This document shows, piece by piece, positions 24,921-33,855 of a stretch of 64,000 bases of DNA. The DNA comes from Myxococcota bacterium (GTDB lineage: Bacteria; Myxococcota_A; UBA9160; UBA4427). Position numbers and translations under genes: made by a program. The stretch lies in assembly GCA_028278345.1 (NCBI GenBank), contig JANQEL010000288.1, positions 60,614 through 124,613 on the forward strand. The letters run 5' to 3'. How positions within the stretch are numbered: the first letter of the stretch is position 1; each line of letters opens with the position of its first letter. The notes under the pieces were generated by a model that ran no database searches, was not told the origin of the DNA, and saw only the letters and a list, made by a program, of their open reading frames with translations.

Positions 24921-26213
24921 TCAGTTGCGCAGCGGACGTCGCTGCATCAGCTCGAACTCGACGCCCTTGCTGTAGCGTGCGATCTGCATCTCCTGCGGCT
25001 CGCCCTTCGGTTCGGCTTTGGGGTCGATGTAGATCTCCCACGCGAAGCGCGCGTCACCGGGATCCACGCTCCGGCAAGCCGCCTGGGGGTTCATCAACGA
25101 TGCGATCGCTTCGATGGCCGGATGCGGTTCGCCCGTGAGCCCGCCGAACCACGAATGGTGGCTCGCCTCTTCGATCGCCGGACAATCCCCGATCGCCACG
25201 CGAAGCGCGCCTTCGTTCCTGAGTTCGAGCCGCAGATCGACGTAGGTGCGGGGCTGGAAGTGGGGATGGAATTGGAAGACGGTCGCGATGTCCTCGATCG
25301 AGCTTCCCAGTTCGAAGGCCTTCTTCAGTCGATAGGTGGCCACCGACGCAGCCCCGACCCACTGCACGTGGCTGAGTTCGCGGGCATCGGCCTCGCCGTG
25401 TCGCTGATCCACGTTGAGCAGTAGCGATCGCGAAAGGAGATGGGTCTGCACCGCGACCTCCTGGCAGACCGCTACGAGAGCGCGATGCCCAAGGTCTTCC
25501 AACTGGAAGCCGGGATCGAAGGGGCCGCTGTAATCGTCCCATCCACCGGGCTCGAGGCTCTCGGCGGGAACATCGATCGGAATGTCGGCGAGCTTCGTCG
25601 CCTGCATCACGGGGAGGTTCGGGTGCTGCTCGTACGGCACGCCCTCACCGTCGATGAAGACCTCCCAGCGGCAGTGCGGGTAGCGTCCGGCCGGGTTGCG
25701 CGGAGGACGGTGGATCGGGCGCATCTTCATGCAGGGATGCGTCGCAGCCGCGGTCGCATCGAAGGTCGGATCTTCGATGTCGTGACACATGCGCTTCACG
25801 CGCACTTCGCCGAAGGGTTCGACGTCCATCAGGGCGCCGCAGTGCGGAAGCCAGAACTCACCGCGCTCCGGGCTGTCGAGCCGGAACTGGAAGTCCATGA
25901 ACTGATGCGGAGCGCCGATCTCCAGCTGCAGGTTCTTGAACACGGTGCCGACATCGTTCCCCTCGAAGCCGAGGGCCTGCTGCATGCGCACGGAGTAGAT
26001 CGGGCTGGCCCCCATCCACTCGTCGATCGAGAGTTGGATCTGCGCTTCCTCGCCAACGAGCTTCGTGGCCCAGGGCAGGCCGACGCGATCGATCAGATGA
26101 CCGCACAGCAGATACTCCCGGCCGAGGGTGCAGAGATCCTGGCGGGACAGGTCGGCGAGGGAATGCTTCGGGGAGAAGTCGATCACGCGATCCTCGTACG
26201 CGGGGTTCCCCAC
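24921..26213 (-). CDS. Unrecognised protein made of two DUF6125-like repeats
   Basis: The 430-residue protein consists of two divergent copies of one domain. Copy 1 (about 1-200) has WMGASPIYSVRMQQALGF, VGTVFKNLQLEIG, FRLDSPERGEFWLPHCGA and YPHCRWEVFIDGEG. Copy 2 (about 220-430) has DDYSGPFDPGFQLEDL, WVGAASVATYRLKKAF, IATVFQF, LRLELRNEGALRVAIGDC and FAWEIYIDP. A single copy is encoded at 10797..11522. Copy 2 lacks the Cys-rich PHCRW version. Function is unknown; a two-domain pseudo-dimer is inferred. It lies between the sulfotransferase and a VOC gene in the operon. Confidence 0.7.
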   Translation of the reverse strand: MGNPAYEDRVIDFSPKHSLADLSRQDLCTLGREYLLCGHLIDRVGLPWATKLVGEEAQIQLSIDEWMGASPIYSVRMQQALGFEGNDVGTVFKNLQLEIGAPHQFMDFQFRLDSPERGEFWLPHCGALMDVEPFGEVRVKRMCHDIEDPTFDATAAATHPCMKMRPIHRPPRNPAGRYPHCRWEVFIDGEGVPYEQHPNLPVMQATKLADIPIDVPAESLEPGGWDDYSGPFDPGFQLEDLGHRALVAVCQEVAVQTHLLSRSLLLNVDQRHGEADARELSHVQWVGAASVATYRLKKAFELGSSIEDIATVFQFHPHFQPRTYVDLRLELRNEGALRVAIGDCPAIEEASHHSWFGGLTGEPHPAIEAIASLMNPQAACRSVDPGDARFAWEIYIDPKAEPKGEPQEMQIARYSKGVEFELMQRRPLRN

Positions 26214-26240
26214 GTACGATATCGCGATCCGCCGGCGAGA

Positions 26241-27470
26241 CTACGCGTCTTCCTCTGCGATCCCGTACCGGTCGGTGTAGAAGCGATAGCGATCCCGTTC
26301 GGTCGCGAAATCGAGACCGACCCCCTCGAGCGAGTACTTGTGGACGCCGCGCGAACCCTTTGGCTTGTGGGTCGCGTAATCGGCGATGCGCTTGCGGATG
26401 TCGTCGTCGATCGGCCAACCGAGGCGTTCGTAGACGCGCTCGACGGTGCCGACCGGGTCGCGCACGATGTCTTCGAACTGCACGTCGATGAACTGCTCGT
26501 CGGGAAGTGCTCCCGACTCGCGCCACTCGATCTCTTTCTGGTAGACGTAGGCCAGCCCGAAGGCGAGCTGATTCGCCGCGCGCGACATGTCGATGTCGCT
26601 GCAACGCATCCACTTGAGGGTGCCCATCAGGTTGACGGCGGAGGCGAGGGTCTTCGTCGGGTCGCGATGGGTTCGCACGATGCGCGCATCCGGATAGACA
26701 TCGAAGAGCTCGCGCATCACGAAGATGTGGCTGGGCGCCTTGAGCAGCCAGCGGCGACTCGCTTCGCGCTGCATCAGGGTCTTGAGGAAACGCTGGTGAT
26801 AGCGGTACGCGACACGCTGATCGCTCTTCAGCAGGAACTTGTCGTAGCTCGGAACGTGGTGGTTGCCGCCCCAGTGATCCGAAAGGAAGGAATGAAGCGA
26901 GATGTAGATACACTCGTTCGGGAGATCTCCCGCGTTGGCGTGCATCGTCTCGTACTCGGGCTGAACGTCGTGCCAGAACTGCGTGACGTCGTCCGCCGCG
27001 GCCGCGATCCCGTCCCCTTCGAGCGCCTCGGCGGGATGGAACATCTCCCACAGGGCCGGCGCGCGGGAGGCCGGGTCCTGGGCCATCAACTCGTGGAGGA
27101 TGGAGGTGCCCGAGCGCGGGCTTCCCACGATGAAGACCGGCTTGTCGATCGTGTCTTCGAGGATCTCCGGCCGCCCCTTCCACAGCGCCGCCAGCTTCAA
27201 CCGATTGCGCAGGGTGCGAAGCAGTTCGGTTCGCGCGATCGCGCGCCCGATGACGTGGAGATTCGACTCCTCCTCGAGGGCGCGCACGAGCACATCGAAG
27301 GGCTCCTGCCAGGGATCGTCTCCGAAGTCGGAGAGACCGGTGCTGCGCTGTGCCGTCTCGAGCAGCTCGTCCTTGTCGAGGGAGATGAGATTCGCCGCGC
27401 CGCCGATCGTTTCACCGTGGGCGATCAGCCGCCGGGCCCATTGGGGGCGTTCGGGTGGTTGCCAACTCAT
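26241..27470 (-). CDS. Sulfotransferase-family protein
   Basis: The 409-residue protein has the PAPS 5'-phosphosulfate loop FIVGSPRSGTSILHEL and the 3'-phosphate region YPDARIVRTHRDPTKTLASAV. The N-terminal LDKDELLETAQRSTGLSDFGDD is the helical lead of the 'sulfotransferase family' proteins common in lipid-degrading bacteria. It probably transfers sulfate from PAPS to a hydroxyl of a lipid, steroid or phenolic molecule. A paralogue sits at 42635..43810. It is the sixth gene of the operon, 14 bases after the DUF1214-like gene. Confidence 0.88.
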   Translation of the reverse strand: MSWQPPERPQWARRLIAHGETIGGAANLISLDKDELLETAQRSTGLSDFGDDPWQEPFDVLVRALEEESNLHVIGRAIARTELLRTLRNRLKLAALWKGRPEILEDTIDKPVFIVGSPRSGTSILHELMAQDPASRAPALWEMFHPAEALEGDGIAAAADDVTQFWHDVQPEYETMHANAGDLPNECIYISLHSFLSDHWGGNHHVPSYDKFLLKSDQRVAYRYHQRFLKTLMQREASRRWLLKAPSHIFVMRELFDVYPDARIVRTHRDPTKTLASAVNLMGTLKWMRCSDIDMSRAANQLAFGLAYVYQKEIEWRESGALPDEQFIDVQFEDIVRDPVGTVERVYERLGWPIDDDIRKRIADYATHKPKGSRGVHKYSLEGVGLDFATERDRYRFYTDRYGIAEEDA

Positions 27471-27484
27471 CGTTGCACGCCCTC

Positions 27485-28666
27485 TTACAGGAAGCGGTTC
27501 CAGGTGATCTCGCGGCGACGCGAGATGGCTGCGCGCCGAGCGGCTTCATCGACCTTCGGATGGTCGTCGGGAAGTGCGCCTCGCAGCGCGCCGAGCGGCA
27601 GCACCCGACTCGTCGGCTTCGGGTTGTTGCGCGCCCACACCCAACGGAAGACGAGCATTCCGCGTTCGCGTCCGCCGATGTCGATCCAATTCGGCGTTCC
27701 CGGATCGCGATGGGCGAGTACCACGCGCATCTTGCCGTCACCGTCGTAGTGCAGCTGATGACCGGAGAGGCTCGTCTGCCGATCCGCGAAGTCGCCGCTC
27801 TCGAGCCAGCCCATCGTGTGAAGCGTGAACCCGAAGTAGTCGGCATCCGGCTTGTCGCACTCGATCAGGAGCGCCTCGTCTTCGGCGAGCTGCCACATGC
27901 AGTTGCCGTAGAGGATGTTGTCCGCCCCACCCTTCGTCGAGCCCGCGCGCGACGCCTTGTTCGGGGTCGCGCGATTCCAGGCGCCTTCCGTGTAGGCATT
28001 CCAGTAGGTTGCGGTCTTCTCGATCCAGTTGGCCGAGCGATCGAGAGCGTTCGCGACGAAGGCCGGGTCGAGGGGTGGACGCGAGACACCCTCGGCGCCG
28101 ATCCGCTCGATGTGAAACGGCGGCGCGGCATCGCGCTCCCAATCGCTCTGGTAGACGCGGATCGTGAAGAGCCTTCCGTTCTCGTGCATGGGCATCCAGT
28201 TGCCCGAACGCTTCTCGTTCGTGAGGAAGATCTCGAGCGTGCCGTCCTCGCCGACGTCGAGTTCCTCGAGGGTGCACTCGCAATACACCCCGTACTCGCC
28301 GAGCTGCATGTCACCCTCGTTGAGGGAGAAGATTACCTGGCGCACGTCCTTCACGTTGGCCCAGATCCGGTAGTCGTACTGCGGATCGACGTTGGCCCGC
28401 AGGTAGACGTTGTCCGGATTCGGCCCGCCCCACTGATTGTGGGGCGTTTCGTAGCGAACGAAGAACGGGTGTCGCGGGTCGCCCGCCTCGATCTCCATCT
28501 GCGTGGCGTAGACGGCGAGCCGTGCCAACCAGCGGAAGCCCTCTGCGCGGTCGAAGGGGCTCTTCGGGAAGCCCTCGCCCATGATCGCGTCGCCCGTCGC
28601 CTTCAGGCGGTCGCAGAAGTCGTGCCAGGCTTCGCCACTCATCAATCGGTCTGCGTCATCGCTCAT
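27485..28666 (-). CDS. DUF1214-like protein
   Basis: The 393-residue protein resembles the DUF1214 group: NVYLRANVDPQYDYRIWANVKDVRQVIFSLNEGDMQLGEYG near the middle, and an EIFLTNEKRSGNWMPMHENGRLFTIRVYQSDWERD block. A beta-rich structure is expected. I see no signal peptide. DUF1214/DUF1254 proteins are often near catabolic genes, but their chemistry is not established. It follows two SDR genes and precedes the sulfotransferase in the operon. Confidence 0.72.
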   Translation of the reverse strand: MSDDADRLMSGEAWHDFCDRLKATGDAIMGEGFPKSPFDRAEGFRWLARLAVYATQMEIEAGDPRHPFFVRYETPHNQWGGPNPDNVYLRANVDPQYDYRIWANVKDVRQVIFSLNEGDMQLGEYGVYCECTLEELDVGEDGTLEIFLTNEKRSGNWMPMHENGRLFTIRVYQSDWERDAAPPFHIERIGAEGVSRPPLDPAFVANALDRSANWIEKTATYWNAYTEGAWNRATPNKASRAGSTKGGADNILYGNCMWQLAEDEALLIECDKPDADYFGFTLHTMGWLESGDFADRQTSLSGHQLHYDGDGKMRVVLAHRDPGTPNWIDIGGRERGMLVFRWVWARNNPKPTSRVLPLGALRGALPDDHPKVDEAARRAAISRRREITWNRFL

Positions 28667-28705
28667 CGGAAATCCTTCCAGTTGGGAGTTGCAGGAACGA
28701 TTCGG

Positions 28706-29503
28706 CTAGCTCGCCGCACCGCCATCGACCTCGAGGATCTGCCCCGTGATGAAGCCTGCCCCTTCGGCCGCGAATGAGACGACTGCATGAGCGATGTCGC
28801 GCGGGCGCCCGAGGCGTTTGATCGGCCAGTAATTCGTGAAGGCTTCGAGCTTGTCGTCCGGGTAATAGTCGAAGCCCCACTTCTGCCAGAAGCTGCCCTC
28901 GCTCGTGTGCTCCTTGTCGTCGGGGACGATCCATCCCGGGGAGACGACGTTCACCGTGATGTTGTAGCGACCGAGCTCCCAGGCGAGCGCACGCGTCAGG
29001 CCGTTCACGCCGGACTTCAAGCCCGCATAGACCGCGTGGTTGACGGCGCCCGCGCCATTGACCGCTGAGCCCGAAGAGATGTTGATGATGCGCCCCGACT
29101 TGCGCTCGACCATGTCGTCGAGGACCGCACGCGTGCAGTTGATCACGCCCCAGTAGTTGAGGTCGATCTCCTTCTGCCAGTCTTCGCGCTTCTTGTTGAT
29201 GAACTTGGCCTCGCCGGGAATGCCGCCGGCGTTGTTCACCAGCACATCGATCTTTCCGAAGCGATCCATGGTCTCGGCCACCATGGCCTCGACCGACGCA
29301 TTGTCGGTGACGTCGGTCTTGACGAGGATCGCCTCGCCCCCGAGTCGGTTCGCCTCTTCGACGGCCTTGCCGCCCGCCACGACGTCGCGCTGGGCGGCGA
29401 CCAGTTGCGCGCCCTCTTCCGCGAAGGCGAGCAGGATGCCCCGCCCGATGTTCGAGCTCGCGCCCGTCACGATCACGGTCTTTCCACGTAGACCCGTATC
29501 CAT
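28706..29503 (-). CDS. SDR-family oxidoreductase
   Basis: The start at 29503 (MDTGLRGKTVIVTGASSNIG) is preceded by GAGAGGACG; the 928-residue track ORF runs on through other genes. The 265-residue protein has TGASSNIG, NNAGG, SSGSAVNGAGAVNHAVYAGLK (catalytic Ser and a proper Tyr-A-G-L-Lys) and a C-terminal FITGQILEVDGGAAS. It is a classical NAD(P)-dependent alcohol/ketone dehydrogenase. It lies 20 bases after the previous SDR in the operon; together they may act on neighbouring steps. Confidence 0.9.
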   Translation of the reverse strand: MDTGLRGKTVIVTGASSNIGRGILLAFAEEGAQLVAAQRDVVAGGKAVEEANRLGGEAILVKTDVTDNASVEAMVAETMDRFGKIDVLVNNAGGIPGEAKFINKKREDWQKEIDLNYWGVINCTRAVLDDMVERKSGRIINISSGSAVNGAGAVNHAVYAGLKSGVNGLTRALAWELGRYNITVNVVSPGWIVPDDKEHTSEGSFWQKWGFDYYPDDKLEAFTNYWPIKRLGRPRDIAHAVVSFAAEGAGFITGQILEVDGGAAS

Positions 29504-29523
29504 TCGTTCGTCCTCTCTCCGTT

Positions 29524-30309
29524 TCAGTCCATCTCCGGCGTCGGGGTCGGGTACTTGCCCGCGATCCCGCCATCGACGGGCACCACCACGCCACTCACGT
29601 AACTCGCTTCGTCGGACGCCAGGAAGAGCGCGGTGTTCGCGATCTCCTCGGGCAGGCCGAATCGCCTGGCGGGAACACCGCCTTCCATCTTCGCGCGCAG
29701 CCCCTCGACCGAATCGACGAACTGTTCGAACCCGGGCGAGGCGATCGGTCCGGGGGATACGACGTTGGCGCGGATGCCCAGCGGCCCGTACTCCTCCGCC
29801 ACGCTCTTCGCGAGGTTGACCACGCCGGCCTTCGCCATGCCGTAGACCGCGAGCCCCTTCACCGAACCGAGCCCCGCGCCAGAGGTCGTGATCAGGATGC
29901 AACCGCTGCGCTGCGGCACCATCACGCGCAGCGCGGCTCGCGTCCCGTAGAAGACACCATCCATGTTCAAGCCGACGACTTCCCGGTACTTCTCGTCCGT
30001 CACCTCGTGGGTGACCTCCGGCAGTGCCCCGCCCGCATTGTTGAACATGATGTCGAGGCGACCGAATTCTTCGACAGCGCGATCGACGAGGGCATCGACC
30101 TGCGATGAATCCGTGACGTCGGCCGGATGACAGACCGCGCGCCCTCCCGCGTTCGTGATGGCCTTCGTCGTTTCCTCCGCGTTTCCCGCGTCGATGTCCG
30201 ACACGACCACCGACGCGCCTTCCCGCGCGAACAGCTCTGCACTCACGCGGCCGATCCCCCGGCCACTCCCCGTGATGACGGCGATCTTTCCGCTGAGTCG
30301 TTCGCCCAT
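29524..30309 (-). CDS. SDR-family oxidoreductase
   Basis: The 261-residue protein is a classical SDR: TGSGRGIG (cofactor loop), NNAGG, SGAGLGSVKGLAVYGMAKAG (Ser, Tyr-x-x-x-Lys) and SYVSGVVVPVDGGIAGKYP. Its ATG directly follows the TAG of the upstream propeller-like gene (TAG|ATG), so coupling is likely. It probably interconverts a hydroxyl and a keto group with NAD(P). Substrate unknown. Confidence 0.9.
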   Translation of the reverse strand: MGERLSGKIAVITGSGRGIGRVSAELFAREGASVVVSDIDAGNAEETTKAITNAGGRAVCHPADVTDSSQVDALVDRAVEEFGRLDIMFNNAGGALPEVTHEVTDEKYREVVGLNMDGVFYGTRAALRVMVPQRSGCILITTSGAGLGSVKGLAVYGMAKAGVVNLAKSVAEEYGPLGIRANVVSPGPIASPGFEQFVDSVEGLRAKMEGGVPARRFGLPEEIANTALFLASDEASYVSGVVVPVDGGIAGKYPTPTPEMD

Positions 30310-31947
30310 CTACTGCTCCTCCATCGGCGCGGCCGGAATCGCAAGCCGGACACGACCCCAGTGGTTGCCGTAGTGAACCCGCCCGAGCTCGTCGATGTGG
30401 GTTCCGGAAAAGAACGGGTTGTAACGCTGGCCGCCGATCGCGCTCGTGTAGACGCTCTCGCCCGTCGTCCAGTCGAGGGCTTCGAGAGTCCACGCGTTGT
30501 CGCGGGCACCGATCAAGTAGACGCGATCGCTCGGATAGCTCGCGAGGGGCACGCAGCTGGGTGAACTCACCTCCAGGTTCACCCAGGCTTCGCGGAACTC
30601 GCGTGCCTCGGGATCCCACTCGAACTTCTGCACGCCCCAGGGCTGATGCTTCGGTGAACTTCCGAGGAAGCTGATCAACAGGGTCCTGGCGCGTTCGGGC
30701 AGGTACCAGGGCGCGTTGCGGGGGATGTTGTTGACCACGAGGGCCCCGTAACCGGCGACGACGACCGATTGCTCCGACTGGATCTCGCGAAGGTCGGGAT
30801 CCCCCATGTTGGCCGGCTGCATGCCCGCGATGCGTCGATCGGGGGCACCCGGAAGGGTCTTCCAATCTTCGGGGATCTCGTCTCGCCAGAAGATCACGAC
30901 GTTCATCATGGGTTGCCCGTCGGTGATCACGACGAAGCGATCCTCCGAGCCGAAACCCATCAGGCTCGGCGTGGCTCCCGAACCGTGTCCCCACCCGTTC
31001 AGGTAGGAGGCCGTCCACGCGCCATCCGCGGGATCGGTCGTGATCGCTTCTCCGGTCCACACGAGCTTGTGCATGTGGTCCTGGGAGGCGATGTAGAGGC
31101 CGCCCGCCTCGTCGATGGCAACGCCGTTGCGAACCCAGCCGTACCCGACATCGCGCGTTGCTTTCTCTTCTGCGCCTTCGGCGTGCTGCATGCGAACCGT
31201 GCGGTACTCGCTGAAGTCGCGCTTCACCGCAACCACGTAGCCGTGTTCGGTGGGCAGGATCAACCAGCCGTCGTACGTCATGTTCATCCCGACGGTCAGA
31301 CCCGTGACGTTCGAGGGCAACTCGAAGCGCGAACGCACCCTGATCTCGGAAGCCGGGTCGTTCGGGTCGGCGTCGGTATAGGCCGTCACGCTGCCGTCGC
31401 GATTGGCGATGTAGTAGTTGTTGTCCCGATCGAGGACCGTGTAGACCCCCGAGAGATCGCGCAGCTTCTGGGCCTCCTGGAAGGCGCGCCACAGCGCGAA
31501 CAACCCCTCGTTCGAATCGTCGAAGGCCGCGATTGCATCATCGGCCTCGGCTTCGCTCCAACGTCGAGCGCCAGGCAGCCAGTAGGTGGCCAGGATCTCG
31601 AAGCTGTCGAAGTCCACCTTGACGATGCGATCGATGCCATTGCTCCAGAGCACGCGACGGCCGTCGGGATAGGGGCTCGAGGTAAAGGCACCGAATTGTC
31701 CGGGGCCGGTCGGCGCGTATTCGATCTGTTCGGCGGAAAGCCTCGGCCCCGGGTTCGCGGGGCCCGGCACCGCGACAGCGTCCTGCTGCGCCGGGTCGCC
31801 GTGACCGAGGGGGTTCACCGAATCGGCGAGATGGGGATTGCGCTTCTGGGATTCGGCCGCAGAAGCGACCGTCGAGAACGCAAGCACGGCCAGTGCCGTG
31901 CACGCGACACCCAGCGCGAGTACTCGAAGTCGAATGGGGGGAAGCAT
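30310..31947 (-). CDS. Secreted propeller-like hypothetical protein
   Basis: From the ATG at 31947 (ribosome-binding site AGGAGAG) the protein is 545 residues; the track ORF extends further upstream. It begins with a signal peptide ending STVASAAES. The rest is rich in repeated strand patterns such as SSPYPDGRRVLWSNGIDRIV, VYTVLDRDNNYYIANRDGSVTAY, NGVAIDEAGGLYIAS and GGQRYNPFFSGTHIDELG, as in beta-propellers. I do not recognise a named family. It is probably periplasmic or surface located. It is the second gene of the operon, ten bases after a VOC gene, so its ligand may be the operon's substrate. Confidence 0.68.
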   Translation of the reverse strand: MLPPIRLRVLALGVACTALAVLAFSTVASAAESQKRNPHLADSVNPLGHGDPAQQDAVAVPGPANPGPRLSAEQIEYAPTGPGQFGAFTSSPYPDGRRVLWSNGIDRIVKVDFDSFEILATYWLPGARRWSEAEADDAIAAFDDSNEGLFALWRAFQEAQKLRDLSGVYTVLDRDNNYYIANRDGSVTAYTDADPNDPASEIRVRSRFELPSNVTGLTVGMNMTYDGWLILPTEHGYVVAVKRDFSEYRTVRMQHAEGAEEKATRDVGYGWVRNGVAIDEAGGLYIASQDHMHKLVWTGEAITTDPADGAWTASYLNGWGHGSGATPSLMGFGSEDRFVVITDGQPMMNVVIFWRDEIPEDWKTLPGAPDRRIAGMQPANMGDPDLREIQSEQSVVVAGYGALVVNNIPRNAPWYLPERARTLLISFLGSSPKHQPWGVQKFEWDPEAREFREAWVNLEVSSPSCVPLASYPSDRVYLIGARDNAWTLEALDWTTGESVYTSAIGGQRYNPFFSGTHIDELGRVHYGNHWGRVRLAIPAAPMEEQ

Positions 31948-31957
31948 TGGCACTCTC

Positions 31958-32371
31958 CTAGGTGACCCGCTCGAGAAGTTCGAGCAGGAAGCCAACGTCC
32001 TTGCGCGAGTCGACCATGGCGGTGCGAACGTCGCCGTCGCCGGTGTCTTCGTAGACGACGGGGGTGCCCTGTGCGCGGAAGAAGTCAAGGGCTTCGTCTT
32101 TGTCGGGCACGTACGCCCCGATGTGGGCGAGACGCGCGGGGCTTCCCTTGAGCATGACCTGGTGTTGCTCGCGTGCGGCATCCGTCGCAGCGGCGATCAA
32201 CTCGATCTCGACGCCCACCCAGTCCGCCACCGCGGCCTCCACACCGGCTTCTTCGACACTCAAGCGGCGAAACGGGCCCACTCCGAAGAGTTGCTCGGCG
32301 CGCGCGACCGCCGCGTCGAGATCCTCGACGATGATTCCGAGCTGGAGTTTCTCGGGCTGCAACGCTGTCAC
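31958..32371 (-). CDS. VOC-family protein, first gene of the nine-gene operon
   Basis: The track ORF is 216 residues, but a GTG at 32371 preceded by GGGAGGGAG starts a 137-residue VOC protein (TALQPEKLQLGIIVEDLDAAVARAEQLFG). It has the two-motif layout with HIGAYVPDKDEALDFFRAQG and a terminal RTAMVDSRKDVGFLLELL. The final residues of the metal site (Glu in LLELL) are plausible. It starts the minus-strand operon and is divergent from MarR. An AT-rich intergenic region with a TCTCGAGA palindrome separates them. Confidence 0.8.
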   Translation of the reverse strand: MTALQPEKLQLGIIVEDLDAAVARAEQLFGVGPFRRLSVEEAGVEAAVADWVGVEIELIAAATDAAREQHQVMLKGSPARLAHIGAYVPDKDEALDFFRAQGTPVVYEDTGDGDVRTAMVDSRKDVGFLLELLERVT

Positions 32372-32420
32372 AGCTCCCTCCCGGGCCACCCTCTTTCGGG
32401 ACGACTCATTATTACGCTGG

Positions 32421-32446
32421 CTAAATATATCTCGAGACGATAATCT
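32421..32446. promoter_or_regulatory. AT-rich divergent control region with TCTCGAGA palindrome (candidate MarR operator)
   Basis: The region CTAAATATATCTCGAGACGATAAT lies between the operon's first VOC gene and MarR. It contains the perfect palindrome TCTCGAGA (32430-32437) and an outer TATC/GATA pair. The AT-rich content stands out from the surrounding GC-rich DNA, so promoters and a MarR site are likely here. The assignment is inferred. Confidence 0.45.
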
Positions 32447-32492
32447 GTCCAGGGGCGATCCCCTCCTTTCAACACGCACAGCAGGTACACCC

Positions 32493-32990
32493 ATGTCGAT
32501 GCTCAACAAGGATCTCGAAGGCCTCGCGGGCCGCTGGGCGGCCCTCATCCCCGGAGAGGACGTCTCGACGGTCGAGCCGGTGGCGCGGCTCGGGGGGATC
32601 GCGCGCATGCTCGAGCAGTTTCACCGCCGCGCGCTCCAGTCCTTCGACCTCGAACTCTCCGACTACCAGGTGCTCGCCGCCCTGTGGACCGCGGAAGAGG
32701 ACAGCGAGATGTCGCCCACGCAGCTCGCGCGCCTTCTCCGCCAGACACCCGCGGGCATGACCAAGACCCTCGATCGCCTCGAGAAGCGCGGCAGTGTGCG
32801 TCGGGCCCACAGCGCGAGTGATCGCCGCTCGTTCACGATCCACCTCACCGCGGCAGGCCGACGGCTCGCCGAGCGGGTATGCAGAGCGGAGCTCGAAGCC
32901 CAACAGGAGTTGTTCGCTGCGTTCAGCGAGCGGGAGCTTTCGCGCTTCGAAGCGTCACTGCGAAGACTGGCCGAGGCTCTCGACGATTGA
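32493..32990 (+). CDS. MarR-family transcriptional regulator
   Basis: The ATG at 32493 gives a 165-residue MarR protein; the longer track ORF is an upstream extension. The core is LSDYQVLAALWTAEEDSEMSPTQLARLLRQTPAGMTKTLDRLEKRGSVRRAHSASDRRSFTIHLTAAGRRL, with recognition helix TPAGMTKTLDRLE and wing SASDRRSFTIHL. It precedes an SDR gene by ten bases and is divergent from the nine-gene operon, so it probably controls both sides. Confidence 0.88.
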   Translation: MSMLNKDLEGLAGRWAALIPGEDVSTVEPVARLGGIARMLEQFHRRALQSFDLELSDYQVLAALWTAEEDSEMSPTQLARLLRQTPAGMTKTLDRLEKRGSVRRAHSASDRRSFTIHLTAAGRRLAERVCRAELEAQQELFAAFSERELSRFEASLRRLAEALDD

Positions 32991-33000
32991 GGGAAAGCGC

Positions 33001-33855
33001 ATGAAGACGGGTGAAGGACGAGTCGCACTCGTCACCGGTGCGAGTCGCGGGATCGGGAAGGCCACCGCGCTGGCGCTCGCCGACGCGGGGTTCGACCTGG
33101 TGCTCGCCGCGCGAACGGTGGCCGAGGGTGACGAACACGCCGACATGCTTCGCAACCGCGATGGCTCGCCGCTTCCCGGCAGCCTCGAAGCAACCCGCGA
33201 CGCGGTCGTCGCCGAGGGGCGCCGAGCACGCGTGCAACGACTCGACCTGCTCGACCCCGCCACGATCGACGGGTTGGTCGCCGACACCCTCGCCGAGTGG
33301 GGACGCATCGACGTCCTGGTCAACAACGCCATCTACCAGGGGCCCGGGTTGATGGCCGACTTCCTCGAAGGCTCGATCGAGGAACTCGAGAAGTGCTTTC
33401 GGGGCAATGTCATCGCGCAGGCCCGACTCACCCGTTTGGTGCTGCCGGGGATGCTCGAGCGCGGCGACGGCATCATCGTGAACCTCACCTCCCACGCCGG
33501 CATGGTCGACCCGCCGCTCAAGCTCGCGAGTGGCGGTTGGGGCTACGCGCACGGCGCGACGAAGGCGGCCCTCCATCGCATGGCGGGCATCCTGCACCTC
33601 GAGTACTCGGACCGCGGCCTCCGCGCCTACAACCTCGAACCGGGGCTCGTGCGGAGCGAGTCGCTCATCGTGTCTCTCGGCGAGACTAGCGAGATCGAGA
33701 AGATGGGCGTGCCGAGCGCACCGGTCGAGGTCCCCGCCGCGGTCATCGCCTGGCTGTGCACCGCAGAGGAAGCCGTCGAGATGAGCGGGGAGAACATCCA
33801 CGCCCAGCCCTTCTGCAAGAAGCGCCAGCTGCTGCCGGGTTGGCCGCCGAGCTAG
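33001..33855 (+). CDS. SDR-family protein with altered active site
   Basis: The 284-residue protein has the cofactor loop TGASRGIG and LVNNAIYQG. The expected Tyr-x-x-x-Lys reads GWGYAHGATKAAL: His falls where Tyr is normal, with a Tyr two residues earlier, and Lys is retained. The C-terminus lacks the usual GG ending and ends QPFCKKRQLLPGWPPS. It resembles extended-loop SDRs found near catabolic genes. The function might be altered or use another base. It follows MarR by ten bases and ends in a CTAG shared with the convergent MBL-like gene. Confidence 0.83.
   Translation: MKTGEGRVALVTGASRGIGKATALALADAGFDLVLAARTVAEGDEHADMLRNRDGSPLPGSLEATRDAVVAEGRRARVQRLDLLDPATIDGLVADTLAEWGRIDVLVNNAIYQGPGLMADFLEGSIEELEKCFRGNVIAQARLTRLVLPGMLERGDGIIVNLTSHAGMVDPPLKLASGGWGYAHGATKAALHRMAGILHLEYSDRGLRAYNLEPGLVRSESLIVSLGETSEIEKMGVPSAPVEVPAAVIAWLCTAEEAVEMSGENIHAQPFCKKRQLLPGWPPS

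Noticed and set aside
25440-27749. 769-residue plus-strand ORF antisense to two minus-strand genes
   Set aside because: It has no recognisable domain and matches high-GC antisense composition; the minus-strand genes have clear domains.
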